A stretch of 64,000 nt of DNA. Source: a virus. The DNA is taken from positions 29,293-93,292 of IMG/VR virus record IMGVR_UViG_3300031537_000001, one strand, 5' to 3'. The stretch's first letter is position 1. Each line of letters starts with the position of its first letter. This document shows, one piece after another, positions 7,726 to 17,117 of the stretch. Below the pieces are notes generated by a model. That model was not told where the DNA came from. It did no database searches and saw only the letters and a list, made by a program, of their open reading frames with translations. Made by a program: the position numbers and the translations under genes.

Positions 7726-8912
7726 GTGTATATAATGAATTTTTAGACACATTAAAAAATAGAAGCATTCCAATTATTCCAAATCAATTAGCCAGAGTTG
7801 GAAACATATTTAATATAGTTCAAGGTAGATATACTCTTGTAGGATCAGTAAGCGGGGTAGGGAAAACATCTTTTGTAGATGATGATTTTTTACTAAAACC
7901 ATATGAATGGTTACAAGTTACTAAATCGGATATCTATTTCGAAGGTTTATATTTTTCTATGGAAAGACAGGTTAGGGCCAAATTAGCAAAAATAACTAGT
8001 TGGTTACTTTTTGTTAAACATGGTATCAGACTTAGTTCAGAGATAATACTAGGAAATAATCCATTTAGAAAAGTATTACCTGAAGAACAACTTTTTATTG
8101 ATAAATTACAGCCTTGGATGGATGCTTTTCTTGAGATGGTAGATATTAAAGATGGCAGAAAAACAGTAAATGAAATAAAGCAAGAAATTGAATTGTTAGG
8201 AAAAAGGCTAGGTTTTCTTATTACTACTGATATAAATACTGTATTCATTGACGGAGTAGAGAAATTGAAATTCAAGGGCGAAGTTATAGCTACAAGAAAA
8301 GGAAATGTCCCTATTGTAAGATTTAATTTTCAAGACAAAAGCTATGTAATGAAACAAAATTCCAGGCTATTTGTCCCTAAGAATGAAAAATATATAATCA
8401 CAATTATTGTAGACCATGTTGGAAAAATTAAAGAAGACGGTTACATTGGAAAGAAACAAGCTATCGATGCTTTGGACGCTGTTTTATCTGATGCTCGTGA
8501 TGTGTATAATTTTAATCCTATTGCTATTTCTCAATTCAATAGATCTTTATCGGACATTACTCGACTAAAGTATTCAAAAGGGAACTTAGAGCCTTTGTAT
8601 GAGGACTTTAAAGATACCGGTAATACTGTTGAATCTGCTGATCTTGTTCTCAGTTTGTTTAATCCGTATAAATATGGTTCATATGATAGTGAGGGATTTT
8701 ACAAAGGATATGATATAAAACGTGGACTGTTAACTCCAGATGGAAATCAAAGATTTAGGTCTTTGCATATTTTAAAAAATAGTTATGGAGTTTCAGATGT
8801 AAGTTTTGGATTAAAGTTCTTAGGTGAGTGTATGTATTTTTCTACATTACCCAGACCTGATGATTTACCTAATTTACAAGCAGTTTATGAAAAAGTACAA
8901 GTTGGACTTTAA
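7722..8912 (+). CDS. dnaB: DnaB-type replicative helicase
   Basis: The 396-residue protein carries a RecA-like helicase core. It has Walker A GSVSGVGKTS (residues 41-50, K48), a Walker B-like strand (YIITIIVDHVGK), a DnaB motif 3 (ISQFNRS), and a DnaB motif 4 with the arginine finger region (EDFKDTGNTVESADLVLSL). There is no N-terminal primase-interaction domain of usual DnaB length; the core begins close to the start. A hexameric 5'-3' helicase at the fork is the expected role, with the primase at 10393-11418. Confidence 0.88.
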   Translation: MSVYNEFLDTLKNRSIPIIPNQLARVGNIFNIVQGRYTLVGSVSGVGKTSFVDDDFLLKPYEWLQVTKSDIYFEGLYFSMERQVRAKLAKITSWLLFVKHGIRLSSEIILGNNPFRKVLPEEQLFIDKLQPWMDAFLEMVDIKDGRKTVNEIKQEIELLGKRLGFLITTDINTVFIDGVEKLKFKGEVIATRKGNVPIVRFNFQDKSYVMKQNSRLFVPKNEKYIITIIVDHVGKIKEDGYIGKKQAIDALDAVLSDARDVYNFNPIAISQFNRSLSDITRLKYSKGNLEPLYEDFKDTGNTVESADLVLSLFNPYKYGSYDSEGFYKGYDIKRGLLTPDGNQRFRSLHILKNSYGVSDVSFGLKFLGECMYFSTLPRPDDLPNLQAVYEKVQVGL

Positions 8913-8928
8913 ATTAAAATTTTAATAT

Positions 8929-9618
8929 ATGAGATTATCCTTAGTTATTGGAAGAAGTGGATCTGGAAAAACTTCTTCTTTAAGATATGTTAATCCAGAG
9001 ACTACAGCTATAATAGTTCCTAATAATAAAGAATTATTTCCTGGCTTCAATAAAGTCTATGTAGAGAAAAAGAATAAGATTACTACAAATGAAATTAATC
9101 ATATTGATGGAGTACTTACAATATTTGCTAAAAATCCAGCTATAAAATTAATTATCATAGAAGATCTTAATCATTTCTTTAATGCCAGAATTAATAGTAT
9201 GGCTTTTAGAGCTCGAAATTCCGGAGGAGAAGTATTTGCCAGGTGGAATGATTTTGGAGGAGATGTAGCTGAACATTTAGTAACTGCTATATCAAGAAAT
9301 ACTTCTAATGTTGATGTATTTGTGTTCGCACATACAGATATTAAAGAAGATGGACATATTGGTATGAAAACTTCGGGTAAATTACTCGACAATACTATTG
9401 ATATTCCAAGCTATGTAGATTGTTTGTTTCATTCTGTAGTTATTGAAGAAGCTGGAGTTACGAAGTATAAGTTTTTAACTAATACTGATGGAATTCATTT
9501 AGCTAAAACTCCAGCAGGAATGTTTCCAGAGAAATATATTCCTAATGACCTAAAATTTATTTTAGAGCGTATGGAAAAATATCGTAAAGGTGAAATAAAA
9601 CCTGCTTGGATAGATTAA
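8929..9618 (+). CDS. Sak4-like RecA-fold ATPase (recombinase)
   Basis: The 229-residue protein starts with a Walker A (IGRSGSGKTSS, from residue 7) and has a Walker B-like strand IKLIIIEDLNHFF, a sensor strand (VDVFVFAHTD) and short core length typical of the phage Sak4 family. This minimal RecA-like group promotes single-strand annealing and pairing. It lies 16 bases after DnaB in the same transcript, and the next gene could encode its DNA-binding partner. Another small AAA ATPase of the same fold is the alternative reading. Confidence 0.75.
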   Translation: MRLSLVIGRSGSGKTSSLRYVNPETTAIIVPNNKELFPGFNKVYVEKKNKITTNEINHIDGVLTIFAKNPAIKLIIIEDLNHFFNARINSMAFRARNSGGEVFARWNDFGGDVAEHLVTAISRNTSNVDVFVFAHTDIKEDGHIGMKTSGKLLDNTIDIPSYVDCLFHSVVIEEAGVTKYKFLTNTDGIHLAKTPAGMFPEKYIPNDLKFILERMEKYRKGEIKPAWID

Positions 9619-9643
9619 ATTGTAACTTTTTAATTTTTTAAAT

Positions 9644-10390
9644 ATGATAAGATTAGGGATTAATGAAAATGTAAAAATAGGTTCAGGTACAGAAGTAACT
9701 GATAAAGGATTAACATTTAACTTCGTTAGAGGTACGAGCTCAACTTTTGATGCTTTTGTAAATGATGGAGATATAGAAGATAGTATAAATATCTTCTTAC
9801 CAACTATATTCGTATTAGAGTTTGGTAAAACTACTCCAAGGGATCCAAAAGCAATCGCAAAAGATGTAAAGCGTAATGTATCCTATATGAAAAGTATTTT
9901 AGGTATCTATCTTAAATTAGAAGAAGTAGATAAATACCTTGGGGGAGGAGCTTTAGCAAAACTTTTTGCTAAATACGGAGCCACAGCAGAAAATTTAGAT
10001 TCTAAATGGACTGATGAAAAATTTGTTAATGGATTTATGATGGATTGTTCTAAAGCTTTTGTTAAAGCTATAGCAGACCATAAATTAACAACCAGACCTG
10101 AATTATTTAGGATTAAACTTCCCAGACAATCAAAAAACAATTTCGCTGCTTTACCATTGAGTATTTATACACCTTGGATTGAAAGTATGGATGTTGAAAA
10201 ATCAGCTATTGAATGGTCTGATTACGAGATTCAACATAAATTGGATAGAATGATTGATATTGCTACTGATCCTACTGCTCCGGCTGAAGTAAAAACTGCT
10301 GAAACATTGTTTGGAGATAATGGACAAAATACTACTCCAGCTAACGATGTTACTATAAATGAAATTTTTCCTGAACCGAAAAAGGAATAA
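9644..10390 (+). CDS. Hypothetical protein after the Sak4-like ATPase; possible SSB-like
   Basis: The 248-residue product has a beta-rich first third, a helical middle, and a low-complexity T/A/P-rich end with an acidic tip (EIFPEPKKE). Sak4 recombinases are often paired with a single-stranded DNA-binding protein, and this neighbour has a suitable size and a disordered C-terminal tail. No OB-fold signature is clear by eye. The start context is A/T-rich with no Shine-Dalgarno sequence. Function remains a suggestion. Confidence 0.6.
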   Translation: MIRLGINENVKIGSGTEVTDKGLTFNFVRGTSSTFDAFVNDGDIEDSINIFLPTIFVLEFGKTTPRDPKAIAKDVKRNVSYMKSILGIYLKLEEVDKYLGGGALAKLFAKYGATAENLDSKWTDEKFVNGFMMDCSKAFVKAIADHKLTTRPELFRIKLPRQSKNNFAALPLSIYTPWIESMDVEKSAIEWSDYEIQHKLDRMIDIATDPTAPAEVKTAETLFGDNGQNTTPANDVTINEIFPEPKKE

Positions 10391-10392
10391 TC

Positions 10393-11418
10393 ATGTGTTT
10401 ACTGGAAGACTATTTGATTGAAAATAGCTTATCAGTAGAATCTATACATAAATATGTAGATGATTATTCAATATTTTCATTTTACATAGGAAAGGAGTTA
10501 GAGATAAATAAAATCTACTCCTCTCCTTTAAGAGATTCAGATGAGCATCCTTCTTTTGCTTTATATGAAGCCAGAGATGGTAGTATCATGTTTAAAGATC
10601 ATGGCCGAAATTTAAAAGGTGGTGTACTAAAATTTGTTAGACATTTGTTATCTGAGGATTGGGATAATCTTATTCCATTTCAAGATGTATTGCATCAAAT
10701 CAATATTGATTTTGATATAGGTCTTGCAGGAACTCCGAAAACATTTAAACCACGAGCAAAAATAATAAAAAGTTACAGTAAAAAACCAAAAACCAAAATA
10801 GAAATCGTATCTAAAAGGTATAACTCATCATTTTTAGATTACTTTACTGGAAAATATGATATTACATCAGACATATTAAAAATGTATAATGTATATAATG
10901 TAGCTATGGCAAAGTTTAATCTATTTCTAGTGTATCAAAAAACTCTTTGTATCGCATATAAAATAGGTAAATATTATAAATTATGTATGCCATTTAATCC
11001 AAAAGGAGAAAGATTTAGAACTGATTTTCCTCCTAATTATGTAGAAGGATTCTTACAATTAAAGTATAAGTTACCATTTGTAATTATTACTAAAGCTATG
11101 AAGGAAGTAATGTTTTTTAGGAAACATTTCGATTGGGATTCTGTTGCAGGAAAGAGCGAAAATACTATGATACCAGATTTTATAATGAAAAAGTTATTTA
11201 TCCGCTATAAGTGCGTTTTTATTTGGTTGGATAGAGATCAGGGTGGAATCGAAGCTACAAAAGCTTATTTAGATAAATACCCTGGTCTTATCTCTATTAA
11301 CTATCCTACTTCAATAAAAGAAAAGGATGTTACTGATAGATATTTTTACATGAAAACTTTAAATAAAGAAAAAGAAAGCTTAAAAGAAATAGAAAATGTC
11401 GTTATTGGATATAAGTGA
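10393..11418 (+). CDS. dnaG: DnaG-type primase with divergent TOPRIM domain
   Basis: The 341-residue protein has an N-terminal domain with SSPLRDSDEHPSFALYE, typical of the DnaG zinc-binding/primase entry region but lacking the zinc cysteines, and FKDHGRNLKGG. The C-terminal TOPRIM region shows FIWLDRDQGGIEA with D280 and D282, the metal-binding DxD. The motif that normally reads EG-x-x-D is here TKAMKEV, so the usual catalytic Glu and following Asp are replaced. A primase lying next to DnaB and the polymerase makes RNA primers. It overlaps the following rIIA-like gene by 23 bases. Confidence 0.82.
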   Translation: MCLLEDYLIENSLSVESIHKYVDDYSIFSFYIGKELEINKIYSSPLRDSDEHPSFALYEARDGSIMFKDHGRNLKGGVLKFVRHLLSEDWDNLIPFQDVLHQINIDFDIGLAGTPKTFKPRAKIIKSYSKKPKTKIEIVSKRYNSSFLDYFTGKYDITSDILKMYNVYNVAMAKFNLFLVYQKTLCIAYKIGKYYKLCMPFNPKGERFRTDFPPNYVEGFLQLKYKLPFVIITKAMKEVMFFRKHFDWDSVAGKSENTMIPDFIMKKLFIRYKCVFIWLDRDQGGIEATKAYLDKYPGLISINYPTSIKEKDVTDRYFYMKTLNKEKESLKEIENVVIGYK

Positions 11419-13999
11419 AAGTAAGAATATTGGGCTTGTTAAAGAGCTTGATGAAGCTTCTATTGATTTAATATTTAGTAATCTTCAAGAATCTCAATAT
11501 AGCTTCCCTATAAAGTCGTTTATCAGGGAAATATTTTCTAATGCTTTAGATAGTATTAGGGAGAAGGAGATTGCTTTTGATATTATTATGAATGGAACTG
11601 ATGTGAATAAGTACTTTGTTACAAGATTTGAAGACGTTGTTATAGATTCAAATTTTGATGCAAGTTACTATGATTTCTCCTTTCTTGATATGGAATCAAA
11701 AAAGGTTGAAATAGTCTATACGCGAAGAGAAGAAGCCCCAAAAGATTTAATTACTATATTAGATAAAGGTGTGGGATTAAGCTCTGAAAGATTGCGTAAT
11801 TATTTAAAATTGGGATGGTCTAGCAAAAGAAATACTAAATATGCTATAGGAAAATTTGGAATTGGAGCCAAGAGTGGTTTAGCAACCGGTGCTGAATTTT
11901 TTGTAGTTAGAACCGTTTACAATGGGTATACTACTTCTTTTATGATATACAAAGAACATTTTCATTGTATAACCAAAGATGATTTTAGTGGATATACTGA
12001 AGTATGGAAAGGTCATTCTAAAGAAGGTACTGAACTAGAGATCCCGGTAGTTTGGAATTCAACTAAAGCTGCAAATGGAGTAACAATTGAGCTCGAGGTA
12101 CAATCCTATACAAAGGATAATTATATTCGAGCTATAAAAGAACAGTTATTATACTTTTATGATAGAGTAAGTTTTTTCTGTGAAGAAAATTCAATAAAGA
12201 TGGAGTTTGAATTTCTATTAGAGCCGGAATTTGATTCTAATAATTGCATCGTAACCAAGTCAAGTATTATGTCAGAACCTCACCTTGTATTAGATGGAGT
12301 TAATTACGGTATAATCTCCTGGTCTGAGTTAGGCATGGAAAAACGGTATGGAAATATAGGGATTAAAGTATCTCCTAGTGATATTGATGTAAATCAATCG
12401 AGAGAGAATGTAATCTGGTCTGAAAAGACTAAAACTACTGTTCTTGCTAAAATACAAGAAGTTACTAAAGATGCAGAATTATATCTTCAAGATAAAATAA
12501 GTTATATTGAAAACTATTTTGAATGGTGTGGTACTATGGGACAGACTAAAAGTAAAGTAGAAGGAGAATTAGTTCTTCATACTTTTAAAAGATTTGTTCC
12601 GAAAGCTAATCTTAATTTAGTTTGGGAATTTAAAGACTTTGATACTTTAGATGGTTTAGCAGAAGATTTTAGATTTTTAAATACTTCATTCTTCTCTGAC
12701 TATAATGTGGAAGAATATTTTACTTTAAAAAATGTTTATCTGAATTCTTATAGAGGAAAAACGGTTATTGCACAAGATAATGTTTATGCAAAAGATCTCA
12801 ATTCTAAAATAGTAGTATACGCTTCTGAAAAATCTATAAATATAGAATTTGTTGAGTATATTTTAAAAAAGTATTCAATAAGTAATTTTTATTATTTACG
12901 TCCTGCTGAAAGATCTTCTTCTAAAGCGACTTATTTTAATGCAATTACAGTTTTTAAATATTTACTTGAAAAATATGCTATTAATTTAGATACTTTCGAA
13001 TATCCTCAAGAATATTTTGATGAATTGGCAAGGAAGGAAGAAGCAATTAAAGCAGAAAAAGAAAGGATTGCTCAAGAAGAACGTGAAAGAAAAAGATTAG
13101 AAAGGGAAAGTAAGAAAAAAGCTACTAATATTACTACTGAAGTAAAAATAACTGTTAAAAATGTATATTGGAAAAGCTATAATAAATTTTATCGGGAAAG
13201 TACCCAAAAAATATGGAAATCTCATGATTCCAGTTCTTTTGTATATAATATGTCTTATGATAGTTTTACTCTTGATTCTTTACGAAAATCTGGTACTAAT
13301 ATTTTTGCTAAAACTTCGGATGCTGGTATACTAAAAGCCGTTGTTGCATATCTTGCTAGTAGTAAAGTTATAGAAGATTTTGAAGGTTACAATTTTATTA
13401 TTGTATCACAGGATAATTATGAATTTTTACGTAAACAAGAAGATTTTATACCTTTAGAAAAATTTATTATGAATGAAGTTGGGGATACTTTAACTTTACA
13501 TGAGTTATTTGTACAGTATAATACACGAAGAATTTTATCAGAATTATTTGCAAAACATCACTGGTTGAAACCTGTAAGTAAACTAAAGGGTATAGATGAT
13601 GATTTTGATAAATTAGTTGAAACCTTTGATTCTTATAAATCTATTGCCTTAAATGTAAGAGAAGGAACCAGAGATCTTATTTTAAGTGCATATACAGCAC
13701 TTACTGCTGAACAAACTGATATATTTAATGCTTTAGATCAGTATCTCAAAAACACAGAGATAATTCATAGACTTATCTCTGAAGGAAAAACAGATGAATT
13801 AAAAGACAAATCAAAAGAGTTATTTGGAAGTGATGTTCCATTAACTATTACTGCATTTGATGAAAAGTTCATCAACACAATAGAGTCATTCATAAAAAAA
13901 GTAGAACCAATTGTAGATATTTTACTATTTTTAGATTATGATTCTATGTCTATGGATGATATTACAAATGTAGTATCTATATTAAATAAACTTTTGTAA
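11396..13999 (+). CDS. rIIA: rIIA-like GHKL ATPase
   Basis: The 867-residue protein has the GHKL (gyrase/Hsp90/histidine kinase/MutL) ATP-binding fold at its N-terminus: N-box E45-x3-N49-x2-D52, G1 box D123-x-G125-x-G127 (LDKGVGL), and G2 lid G152-KFGIGAKSG. A transducer-like domain follows, then a highly charged helix (about residues 545-580, rich in K, E and R), and an extended helical C-terminus. The order, size and immediate partnership with a rIIB-like gene match phage T4 rIIA, a membrane-associated protein that counters prophage-encoded exclusion. It overlaps the primase gene by 23 bases. Confidence 0.8.
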   Translation: MSLLDISESKNIGLVKELDEASIDLIFSNLQESQYSFPIKSFIREIFSNALDSIREKEIAFDIIMNGTDVNKYFVTRFEDVVIDSNFDASYYDFSFLDMESKKVEIVYTRREEAPKDLITILDKGVGLSSERLRNYLKLGWSSKRNTKYAIGKFGIGAKSGLATGAEFFVVRTVYNGYTTSFMIYKEHFHCITKDDFSGYTEVWKGHSKEGTELEIPVVWNSTKAANGVTIELEVQSYTKDNYIRAIKEQLLYFYDRVSFFCEENSIKMEFEFLLEPEFDSNNCIVTKSSIMSEPHLVLDGVNYGIISWSELGMEKRYGNIGIKVSPSDIDVNQSRENVIWSEKTKTTVLAKIQEVTKDAELYLQDKISYIENYFEWCGTMGQTKSKVEGELVLHTFKRFVPKANLNLVWEFKDFDTLDGLAEDFRFLNTSFFSDYNVEEYFTLKNVYLNSYRGKTVIAQDNVYAKDLNSKIVVYASEKSINIEFVEYILKKYSISNFYYLRPAERSSSKATYFNAITVFKYLLEKYAINLDTFEYPQEYFDELARKEEAIKAEKERIAQEERERKRLERESKKKATNITTEVKITVKNVYWKSYNKFYRESTQKIWKSHDSSSFVYNMSYDSFTLDSLRKSGTNIFAKTSDAGILKAVVAYLASSKVIEDFEGYNFIIVSQDNYEFLRKQEDFIPLEKFIMNEVGDTLTLHELFVQYNTRRILSELFAKHHWLKPVSKLKGIDDDFDKLVETFDSYKSIALNVREGTRDLILSAYTALTAEQTDIFNALDQYLKNTEIIHRLISEGKTDELKDKSKELFGSDVPLTITAFDEKFINTIESFIKKVEPIVDILLFLDYDSMSMDDITNVVSILNKLL

Positions 14000-14014
14000 C
14001 TTAATATTTTAAAT

Positions 14015-15250
14015 ATGATAATAATTAATAGAACAGACAAAAACATTGTCGGAGCTATAAATGGTAAACCTTTTTCTATACCATTTAATGAGCAATTGTA
14101 TACTAAACTGGTAAAGATTAGTGAAGATTTTGTTTCTTCTACCGAGTTGCCTAAAGCTAATGCATTGTTAGAAGAAGCAAATAAATTAACAATACTAAAC
14201 TTTAAAGAGCTTATTGCTACTTCTAATCCTTATTTGCATTATAATCCAGTTAAGGATTTATACTACCTTGTAGTTAACAAAGGTAAGAAGGATGAATATG
14301 TTATTGATAAACCTTTACCAGTTGGATTATCGGAAAGGATAGTCGAATCTTTTGAAAAGGGATTTAGTTTTATGCCTATTATTAAAGCATGGATCAGATT
14401 CTTACAAAGGGATAAAGAATATTCTGAAACAGACGCAGCATTTTTCAGCAGATATTTAAATACTATGTATATTGACTATGAGGCTGTTGATAAGTTGGTG
14501 GAAACTGAAGGATTATCTGAAGATACTGCTGTTGAACGTTGTACTTTTAACGATCTGGCTATTACTCAAGAAGGTTTATTGGCTACTTATAAAGTAGTAA
14601 ATGAAATCAAAACTGAGTGGGTTCTTGTTACAGATGAAGAAGGTAATGTAGTACTTAATTCAGATGATTCACCTCAAAAGAAACAAGTTCTAAAAAAGGA
14701 ATATCAGAGTCAGTATGACATTGATCCTTTAACCGGAGAAACGAAAACTACTGTAGGTAAACCCGTATATGTCGAAGATAGATATTTTACTCCAGCTATT
14801 CATAAACATGGAGAGAATTTCTACTCAGGAGATAAATATGGTTATATTTATAAAGTAGGTGAAGCTCAGTATTTACCTAAGATAAATCCTAATACTAATG
14901 AATCTGCAAATGTAAATAAAGAAAATTCTTTTGGAGGTGGTGGTCTATACACAGGAGGGCTTAACTATATTAAAAACTACAGATCTCAAGGAGATGTTGT
15001 TTTAGTATGTTTCTTAGATCCTGCAAACATTATTTCTTTTCAAGATGATGGATCAGCTATGCGTACTTGGGAATTATTTCCTCACAATATCTTAGAGGAT
15101 GATGTAACTTTAAAAGGTTTATATCACTCTTCTCAGTATGCAAAAGAATCTTCAGCTAAAACTATTTTAAGATTACAAGAAATTGCTGATAAAGAAAGAG
15201 AAGCTTTAGACAAAAAATCAGAAGAGATTAGTAACTTAAATAAGATTTAG
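14015..15250 (+). CDS. rIIB: rIIB-like protein
   Basis: The 411-residue protein follows the rIIA-like gene by 15 bases. The segments NPYLHYNPVKDLYYLV, PLPVGLSERIVESFEKG and PIIKAWIRFLQRDKEYS match the layout I know for T4 rIIB: a small beta domain before a helical core. It is about 100 residues longer than T4 rIIB, with an insertion around residues 205-255 (QKKQVLKKEYQSQYD and following). Pairing with rIIA supports the call. rIIA and rIIB act together against superinfection-exclusion systems; the exact target here is unknown. Confidence 0.75.
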   Translation: MIIINRTDKNIVGAINGKPFSIPFNEQLYTKLVKISEDFVSSTELPKANALLEEANKLTILNFKELIATSNPYLHYNPVKDLYYLVVNKGKKDEYVIDKPLPVGLSERIVESFEKGFSFMPIIKAWIRFLQRDKEYSETDAAFFSRYLNTMYIDYEAVDKLVETEGLSEDTAVERCTFNDLAITQEGLLATYKVVNEIKTEWVLVTDEEGNVVLNSDDSPQKKQVLKKEYQSQYDIDPLTGETKTTVGKPVYVEDRYFTPAIHKHGENFYSGDKYGYIYKVGEAQYLPKINPNTNESANVNKENSFGGGGLYTGGLNYIKNYRSQGDVVLVCFLDPANIISFQDDGSAMRTWELFPHNILEDDVTLKGLYHSSQYAKESSAKTILRLQEIADKEREALDKKSEEISNLNKI

Positions 15251-15251
15251 T

Positions 15252-15743
15252 ATGGGTACCGGTACACGAAATAAAAATGCCGGTAGTAATTGGGAAAGAG
15301 AAATTGTTACATTATTAAATTCTGAGAAAATTTTTCATAAAGTCGGAACTTCCCGACTTTTAAGTAAAAGTTTTGATGATAATAAAATTGATGTTATAAC
15401 TGAAGTTATTTCAAAAATGGAAGAGTTTGGCTTGGCTATCCAAGCCAAAACTTCTACTACTACTCTCAGATATCCACAATTACTAAATGAGGTTAAAGAA
15501 GGTATGTCTAAATTGGGAATATCTTGTACTCCAGTTATTTTCCACAAACAAACTCAGCGAGTCAAAGAAAGATTTATGCCCAGAGGAACATTTGCTTCTT
15601 TATATTTAGGAGATTTTATAAAGATATTTAAGAAGTTAGAAGTTTATAAACAAGCTTATGAACTATTAAATTCTTACTTTGACAGCATTCCTGATGATGA
15701 AAAAGATTCAGTAAATGCTAAACTATTAAAATTAGAGTTATGA
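15252..15743 (+). CDS. PDDEXK-family nuclease (Holliday-junction-resolvase-like)
   Basis: The 163-residue protein has the PDDEXK pattern: an N-terminal helix with acidic E15/E17 (GSNWEREIV), D47 in NKIDVI, and Q64-A-K66 in the strand GLAIQAKTS. This compact form resembles Hjc-type resolvases and the PDDEXK nuclease commonly present in crAss-like replication blocks. It would cleave branched recombination or replication intermediates. The stop overlaps the start of the 5' nuclease gene by four bases. Confidence 0.8.
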   Translation: MGTGTRNKNAGSNWEREIVTLLNSEKIFHKVGTSRLLSKSFDDNKIDVITEVISKMEEFGLAIQAKTSTTTLRYPQLLNEVKEGMSKLGISCTPVIFHKQTQRVKERFMPRGTFASLYLGDFIKIFKKLEVYKQAYELLNSYFDSIPDDEKDSVNAKLLKLEL

Positions 15744-16489
15744 TTTCAGCTATAGTAGATTTAGATTCTCTAGGATTTATTGTTGCTTACCAACAATTTG
15801 TAAAGTTAGAGAATAAGACTGATGCGGAGAAAGTAAAGAATCATGTTAAAGACTTCGTTTCTTCCATTTTAAATAGTGTGGGAGCCGAAGAATATATGTT
15901 ATTTTATCAATCTCAGAAACATAAAAATTATAGGCTTGAAATTTATCCGGAATATAAGGCTAATCGTCCTGAAACACCGGAGTTCTTTACTCATTGGAGG
16001 TCTGTTTTATATAAAATCTATGAAGAATTAGGAGCTGTAGCACTAAATACTATCGAAACTGATGATGCTTTAAGTATTGTATTTAAGATATTTCCAGAAA
16101 AAGAAATAGTTTTATGTCATAATGATAAAGATATGTTTCAGATTCCTTGTAAACATTATTTATATAAAAAACTAAAATTTATTGATATTTCTATAGCAGA
16201 TTCTATCCGTAACCTAAATATTCAGCTATTACAAGGTGATTCTATAGACAATATAAAAGGTTGTCGAAGAATAGGAGAAGTAAAAGCTGCAAAAGCAATT
16301 GATTCAGGCCAATCAGTTATAGATGTTTATAAATCTGTTTATGGGACCGATTGGAGACAACATTATGTACTTAATGCTAAAATGATTATATTAGGAAGAG
16401 TAAAAGAAGATTTTCCTATAAAGTGGATAAAAAACACTAATTTGTTTAAAGTTGATGCTTTATTTGAATGTAAAAGTTTATTTGATTAA
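15740..16489 (+). CDS. 5'-3' exonuclease / flap endonuclease
   Basis: The 249-residue protein has the FEN-family acidic residues: D7 (IVDLD), YPEYKANRPETP around residues 69-80, E106-x-D108-D109 (ETDDALSI), D129-K-D131 (HNDKDMF), and D167-x2-D170 in GDSIDNIKG, followed by a helix-hairpin-helix-like DNA-binding segment. This is the RNase H-like 5' nuclease that removes primers and flaps; it supplies what the polymerase at 2153-4453 lacks. It ends the tight replication operon, with a 38-base gap after it. Confidence 0.9.
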   Translation: MISAIVDLDSLGFIVAYQQFVKLENKTDAEKVKNHVKDFVSSILNSVGAEEYMLFYQSQKHKNYRLEIYPEYKANRPETPEFFTHWRSVLYKIYEELGAVALNTIETDDALSIVFKIFPEKEIVLCHNDKDMFQIPCKHYLYKKLKFIDISIADSIRNLNIQLLQGDSIDNIKGCRRIGEVKAAKAIDSGQSVIDVYKSVYGTDWRQHYVLNAKMIILGRVKEDFPIKWIKNTNLFKVDALFECKSLFD

Positions 16490-16527
16490 ATAATATCACC
16501 AATAACTTACTAAAATTATATACTGTT

Positions 16528-17082
16528 ATGGGTAATAGATTTCTTAAAGATCCAAGCGATAATATTTTTAATTATTACATTTTACCGCTTATAGGATTAA
16601 ACAAAGTAAGTTTTGGAGATTGCTTTATAAAAACATTGTTAAACAAAAGTTATGATGCTATTTTTGTTCAGGTAGCTTCGGTAGAAAATAAGAATAAATT
16701 TCTTGATTTTCCTTACTTTGAATCTATTGTAGAACATAAAACTGGTTTATTCTTTAAATTTTCTATACCCGCTATATTTTCTGAAGATATTAAGTTAATT
16801 GGGTCAGGAAAGTATAGTTTAATTTCAATCCAAGCTAAAACATTTATCAAATCTTACTCTGGTTTAGCTTATAATGTTAAATCTTCTGATGGTAAAACAA
16901 TTGTTTCTAAGGCTTTATTAGCCTTGGATAAACATGTTGCATTAATAGAGTATTATGCTGATTATTTGGGTTTAACTGAAAAAGAAATTGAAGATTGTAT
17001 TACTATTCCTGATATAGAATTGATGGATGAGCCTTATGAAAATGATTTTATAGAGAATTTTAAAATGGAAAAGAGTGTTTAA
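16528..17082 (+). CDS. Hypothetical protein (184 aa)
   Basis: It has a clear ATG (ACTGTTATG) and lies alone between the replication block and the lysozyme gene. The product is a soluble alpha/beta protein with an N-terminal NIFNYYILPLIGL segment and an acidic C-terminal helix. There are no membrane helices or catalytic motifs. Function unknown. Confidence 0.55.
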   Translation: MGNRFLKDPSDNIFNYYILPLIGLNKVSFGDCFIKTLLNKSYDAIFVQVASVENKNKFLDFPYFESIVEHKTGLFFKFSIPAIFSEDIKLIGSGKYSLISIQAKTFIKSYSGLAYNVKSSDGKTIVSKALLALDKHVALIEYYADYLGLTEKEIEDCITIPDIELMDEPYENDFIENFKMEKSV

Positions 17083-17117
17083 TACTCTTTTCCTATTGTT
17101 TAACTAAAAATTTAATA

